A DNA stretch of 17,579 bases from contig DKVL01000059.1 of NCBI GenBank assembly GCA_002491195.1, positions 579-18,157 on the forward strand, in the 5' to 3' direction. Position 1 is the first letter of the stretch. Each line of letters opens with the position of its first letter. Below the pieces are notes generated by a model that made no database searches, was not told the origin of the DNA, and saw only the letters and a list, made by a program, of their open reading frames with translations. This DNA is from Lachnospiraceae bacterium UBA7179 (GTDB taxonomy: Bacteria; Bacillota; Clostridia; Lachnospirales; Lachnospiraceae). Positions 15,107 to 17,579 of the stretch are shown in pieces. The translations under genes were made by a program, and so were the position numbers.

Positions 15107-17218
15107 CTAATATTTTTCCACAATTGCGATCACAACCGACCTCGGATACATGACAAACGTATCATTTGCCACCCATTTTGTCAACCTATGATAATCGGTG
15201 TCTGCTGTATGCTCAAACTCTGTGTTCATGATCACGCGCCACTTTCTGCCAAGTGGAAGTTTTGGAAGCTGTACCGTCTCCTTCTCCCAGAACGCATTGA
15301 CACCGATATAGATGATATCGTCCTCACGGTTGCCCTCTGTACGCCCGGCAAACATGATACCGATCGTGCGTGTATCCGGTCCGCAGCTGCTGTTCCACGC
15401 CGTCTTGTTGTGTATGGAAACCTCCGGGAAACCGCACCCGCTCGGTCCGGAACGCCCTCTCAGGATCGGATGTTTCTTGCGCAGGCTGATCATGAATTTG
15501 CAGAACTCAAACATCTCGCTGTACTCTTCCTTACGGTTCCAGTCAAGCCACGATATGATATTGTCTTGGCAGTATGCATTGTTGTTGCCAAACTGTGTGT
15601 TGCAAAACTCGTCTCCTGCAAGGAACATCGCGGACCCGCGGCTGCACATCAGGATCGCAAAGGCATTTTTGCGCAGACGGTTCCTCAGCGCCAGAACCTC
15701 CGGATCATCCGTCTCTCCCTCCACACCGCAGTTCCAGCTATTGTTATCATCCGCGCCGTCTGTATTGTTCCAGCCGTTCTTTTCATTATGCTTCCCAGCA
15801 TAAGCATACATATCATACAATGTAAAACCATCATGACAGTTCAGGAAATTAACCGTAGCATTCTCCCCGCGATTCTCCTTTCCATACAAATCAAGGGAAC
15901 CTGTAATACGGTTGATCGCCGCCTGCGCCATGCCATAATCACCCTTTAAGAAACAGCGCATATCATCGCGGTACCGCCCATTCCACTCTGCCCAGCGGTT
16001 CCACGACGGAAAACTTCCCACCTGATAAAGTCCGCCGGCGTCCCATGCCTCGGCGATCAGCTTCACATTTCCAAGCACCGGATCAAACGCAAGGCTCTGT
16101 AAGAGCGGCGGTTTGCTCATCGGAGAACCGTCCTCATTTCGTCCCATGATAGAGGCAAGATCAAAACGAAAACCATCAACTCTGTAAGACACCACCCAGT
16201 AGCGCAGACATTCCAGAATAAACTGCTGCACGATCGGATGATTGCAGTTCATAACATTACCGCACCCGCTGAAATTGTAATACTTTCCGTCGGGCGTCAG
16301 CATATAGTAAATATTATTGTCAATTCCCTTGAACGAGAAACAGGGACCCATCTCATTTCCCTCCGCTGTGTGGTTAAACACAACATCGAGAATCACCTCG
16401 ATCCCATTCGCATTCAGCTCATGGATCAGACTGCGGAACTCATTGCCCGCCTTGCCTGGCCGTGTGTCCGCAGCATAAGCAATATTCGGGGCAAAAAAGC
16501 ACACCGGGCTGTACCCCCAGTAATTGAGCAGCTTCTCACCGTCAACAACCCGCACATCCTCCATCTCGTCAAACTCAAAGATCGGCATAAGTTCCACGGC
16601 ATTGACTCCAAGCTCCAAAAGATAAGGGATCTTCTCCCGAATGCCCTCGTAAGTTCCCCTGTGCGCGACCCCCGAAGACTGGTCCTGCGTAAATCCTCTC
16701 ACATGCATTTCATAGATAATCATATCCTTTGGCTCTAAGCTGGTATTCTTAAAATTCCCCCAGTCATAGCCGCCGTCGACCACCCGCGCCTTGTACATAC
16801 GCTCGGATATGGGTTTCTCCTTACCCCAGACCTCCTGACCTGCAACAGACTTCGCATAAGGATCCAGGATATATTTTGTCTTGTCAAATAACAGTCCTTT
16901 GCTGACATTGTACTCCCCGTCAAACTGGTATGCATATTCAAACTCCCTTGGTTTTAGTCCATAGACCACCATGGAGTAGGTTCCACCCATACGACAGGAT
17001 TCCGGAAACGGTAAGATCGCATATGGCTCATGTTCTCCTACATGAAAAAGACACAGACTGCAGGATTTCGCCCCATTGGAATGAATCGTAAAATTCACGC
17101 CTTCATCTACCCTGCATGCACCATTTTCCAAAAACTTTCCAGGACGGACCCCAAAACCGGCCACTTCATCTGTAGGCGGATAGTATTTTCTTTCTAGCCC
17201 CGAACCGACATATTTCAT
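15107..17218 (-). CDS. glgX: glycogen debranching enzyme (GlgX/isoamylase type, GH13)
   Basis: A 703-aa cytoplasmic-looking GH13 enzyme that hydrolyses alpha-1,6 branches of glycogen or of limit dextrins left by phosphorylase. The N-terminal CBM48-like domain (about residues 18-125) starts with the typical R-P-G-K-F-L-E-N-G-A. The barrel carries Y-E-M-H-V-R-G-F near 170, D-V-V-F-N-H-T-A-E-G-N near 280, the nucleophile Asp353 in D-G-F-R-F-D-L-A, the acid/base Glu390 in I-A-E-A-W-D-A and Asp463 in N-C-H-D-G-F-T. The C-terminal domain is a beta-rich module ending at residue 703. No signal peptide is visible, which favours intracellular glycogen over an external pullulanase role. GGGAGG lies 11 nt before the start, slightly far. 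The next gene, cheY, begins 83 bp after the stop, without a clear terminator between. Confidence 0.93.
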   Translation of the reverse strand: MKYVGSGLERKYYPPTDEVAGFGVRPGKFLENGACRVDEGVNFTIHSNGAKSCSLCLFHVGEHEPYAILPFPESCRMGGTYSMVVYGLKPREFEYAYQFDGEYNVSKGLLFDKTKYILDPYAKSVAGQEVWGKEKPISERMYKARVVDGGYDWGNFKNTSLEPKDMIIYEMHVRGFTQDQSSGVAHRGTYEGIREKIPYLLELGVNAVELMPIFEFDEMEDVRVVDGEKLLNYWGYSPVCFFAPNIAYAADTRPGKAGNEFRSLIHELNANGIEVILDVVFNHTAEGNEMGPCFSFKGIDNNIYYMLTPDGKYYNFSGCGNVMNCNHPIVQQFILECLRYWVVSYRVDGFRFDLASIMGRNEDGSPMSKPPLLQSLAFDPVLGNVKLIAEAWDAGGLYQVGSFPSWNRWAEWNGRYRDDMRCFLKGDYGMAQAAINRITGSLDLYGKENRGENATVNFLNCHDGFTLYDMYAYAGKHNEKNGWNNTDGADDNNSWNCGVEGETDDPEVLALRNRLRKNAFAILMCSRGSAMFLAGDEFCNTQFGNNNAYCQDNIISWLDWNRKEEYSEMFEFCKFMISLRKKHPILRGRSGPSGCGFPEVSIHNKTAWNSSCGPDTRTIGIMFAGRTEGNREDDIIYIGVNAFWEKETVQLPKLPLGRKWRVIMNTEFEHTADTDYHRLTKWVANDTFVMYPRSVVIAIVEKY

Positions 17219-17502
17219 AAATTAACAATCCTCCCTTTACTTTAGAGTGTATTTGAAAAATCCCTAAGTCTATCCCCCGCCATCTCCCTATGGATTTTAG
17301 GAACAGTCGTCTAGCCTATGGAAATTTATTCTGCGACTATTCCTTAAAGCAAAAAATGCATATATACATTGATTTTACATGATTTTCCAAAATGACGCAA
17401 TGACTCAATTTATTTTACACATTTTAACCACAAAAGTTCATAATATGCTCTGAATTTTTGTAAAAGTTTCTCTCTTAAAAATCTGTTTTTCATCATTATG
17501 CC
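17219..17502 (-). promoter_or_regulatory. AT-rich non-coding leader and promoter region of glgX
   Basis: No gene is seen. On the - strand TTGCGT (17395-17400), a 17-nt spacer and TAAAAT (17372-17377) form a plausible promoter, giving a leader of about 145 nt. Inside it GGAATAGTCG and CGACTGTTCC (17334-17343 and 17300-17309) can pair as a stem with one G-U wobble and a loop of about 24 nt. The sequence TCCATAGG occurs twice (17287-17294 and 17315-17322). I recognise no known riboswitch class, and no LacI operator copy is present. Confidence 0.4.
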
Positions 17503-17577
17503 CTATAAAGAGACACGCAATCGCGTATCGGAATGTACTTCTTCCCTACTTGCTACGCGACCCATGCGCCGCCTTAG
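17503..17577 (-). other. GC-rich fragment with an open - strand frame, cut by the window edge
   Basis: The last 75 bp are GC-rich against the AT-rich leader. On the - strand they read as an open frame ending S-D-T-R-L-R-V-S-L before TAG at 17503-17505. A 7-bp inverted repeat (TCGCGTA at 17521-17527, TACGCGA at 17554-17560) lies in it. It may be the 3' end of a gene beyond the window or a dispersed intergenic repeat; the sequence cannot decide. Confidence 0.3.
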
Positions 17578-17579
17578 CG

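Noticed and set aside
15188..16738. + strand open frames of up to 253 codons opposite glgX
   Set aside because: They are antisense to conserved GH13 motifs and have no recognisable product.
17219..17502. A known riboswitch before glgX
   Set aside because: No conserved core of any riboswitch class I know was recognised; only a simple stem and a short direct repeat are seen.

Overview
The window looks like the chromosome of a low-to-mid GC Clostridia, most likely a Lachnospiraceae gut bacterium. The grounds are BspA-type leucine-rich repeats, strong AGGAGG ribosome sites, divergent sigma-A-like promoters, a MoxR-DUF58-transglutaminase operon, a glycogen phosphorylase with a LacI-type regulator, and a stand-alone CheY. 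This placement rests on gene content and style, not on a search.

Left edge (1 to about 800): an AT-rich stretch holds the 3' part of a + strand lipoprotein with a Thr/Ser/Glu-rich repeat linker and a bacterial SH3 domain, then a perfect 15-bp hairpin terminator. At about 800-805 the composition switches to GC-richer DNA. There a giant - strand leucine-rich-repeat gene runs out of its last repeat into sequence that does not look coding, and ends inside the neighbouring lipoprotein gene. This looks like a recombination or deletion junction.

From 671 to 5793 the LRR gene lies directly downstream of, and is probably translated with, a tRNA-dihydrouridine synthase. A 192-bp divergent region carries two promoters that appear to share one palindromic TTGCAA as -35. 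On the + strand, 5986-10380 is a tight three-gene operon: MoxR AAA+ ATPase, membrane-anchored DUF58 protein, and multi-pass membrane transglutaminase. This is a known conserved trio acting at the cell envelope, with no settled function.

From 10387 to the right edge everything points left. An unrecognised 173-aa protein is followed by what may be a decayed, once-coupled small ORF. Then come glycogen phosphorylase (glgP), a LacI-family repressor, a CheY-like receiver and a GlgX-type debranching enzyme. Together GlgP and GlgX would mobilise glycogen to glucose-1-phosphate. The LacI gene has a good promoter with two tandem perfect GAAAACGTTTTC palindromes just after the -10, implying autorepression. 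cheY is cut off from lacI by a strong terminator and has a perfect sigma-28-type -10 (GCCGATAA) upstream, suggesting motility-type expression inside a glycogen cluster. The right edge (17219-17579) is a non-coding glgX leader with a hairpin, followed by a GC-rich fragment that may be the end of another gene or a dispersed repeat.

No rRNA, tRNA, IS element, CRISPR array or complete phage gene was seen. No clearly new multi-gene system was found. The most unusual points are the LRR/lipoprotein junction, the modular cytoplasmic-looking LRR protein coupled to dus, the cheY promoter, and the tandem LacI operators.
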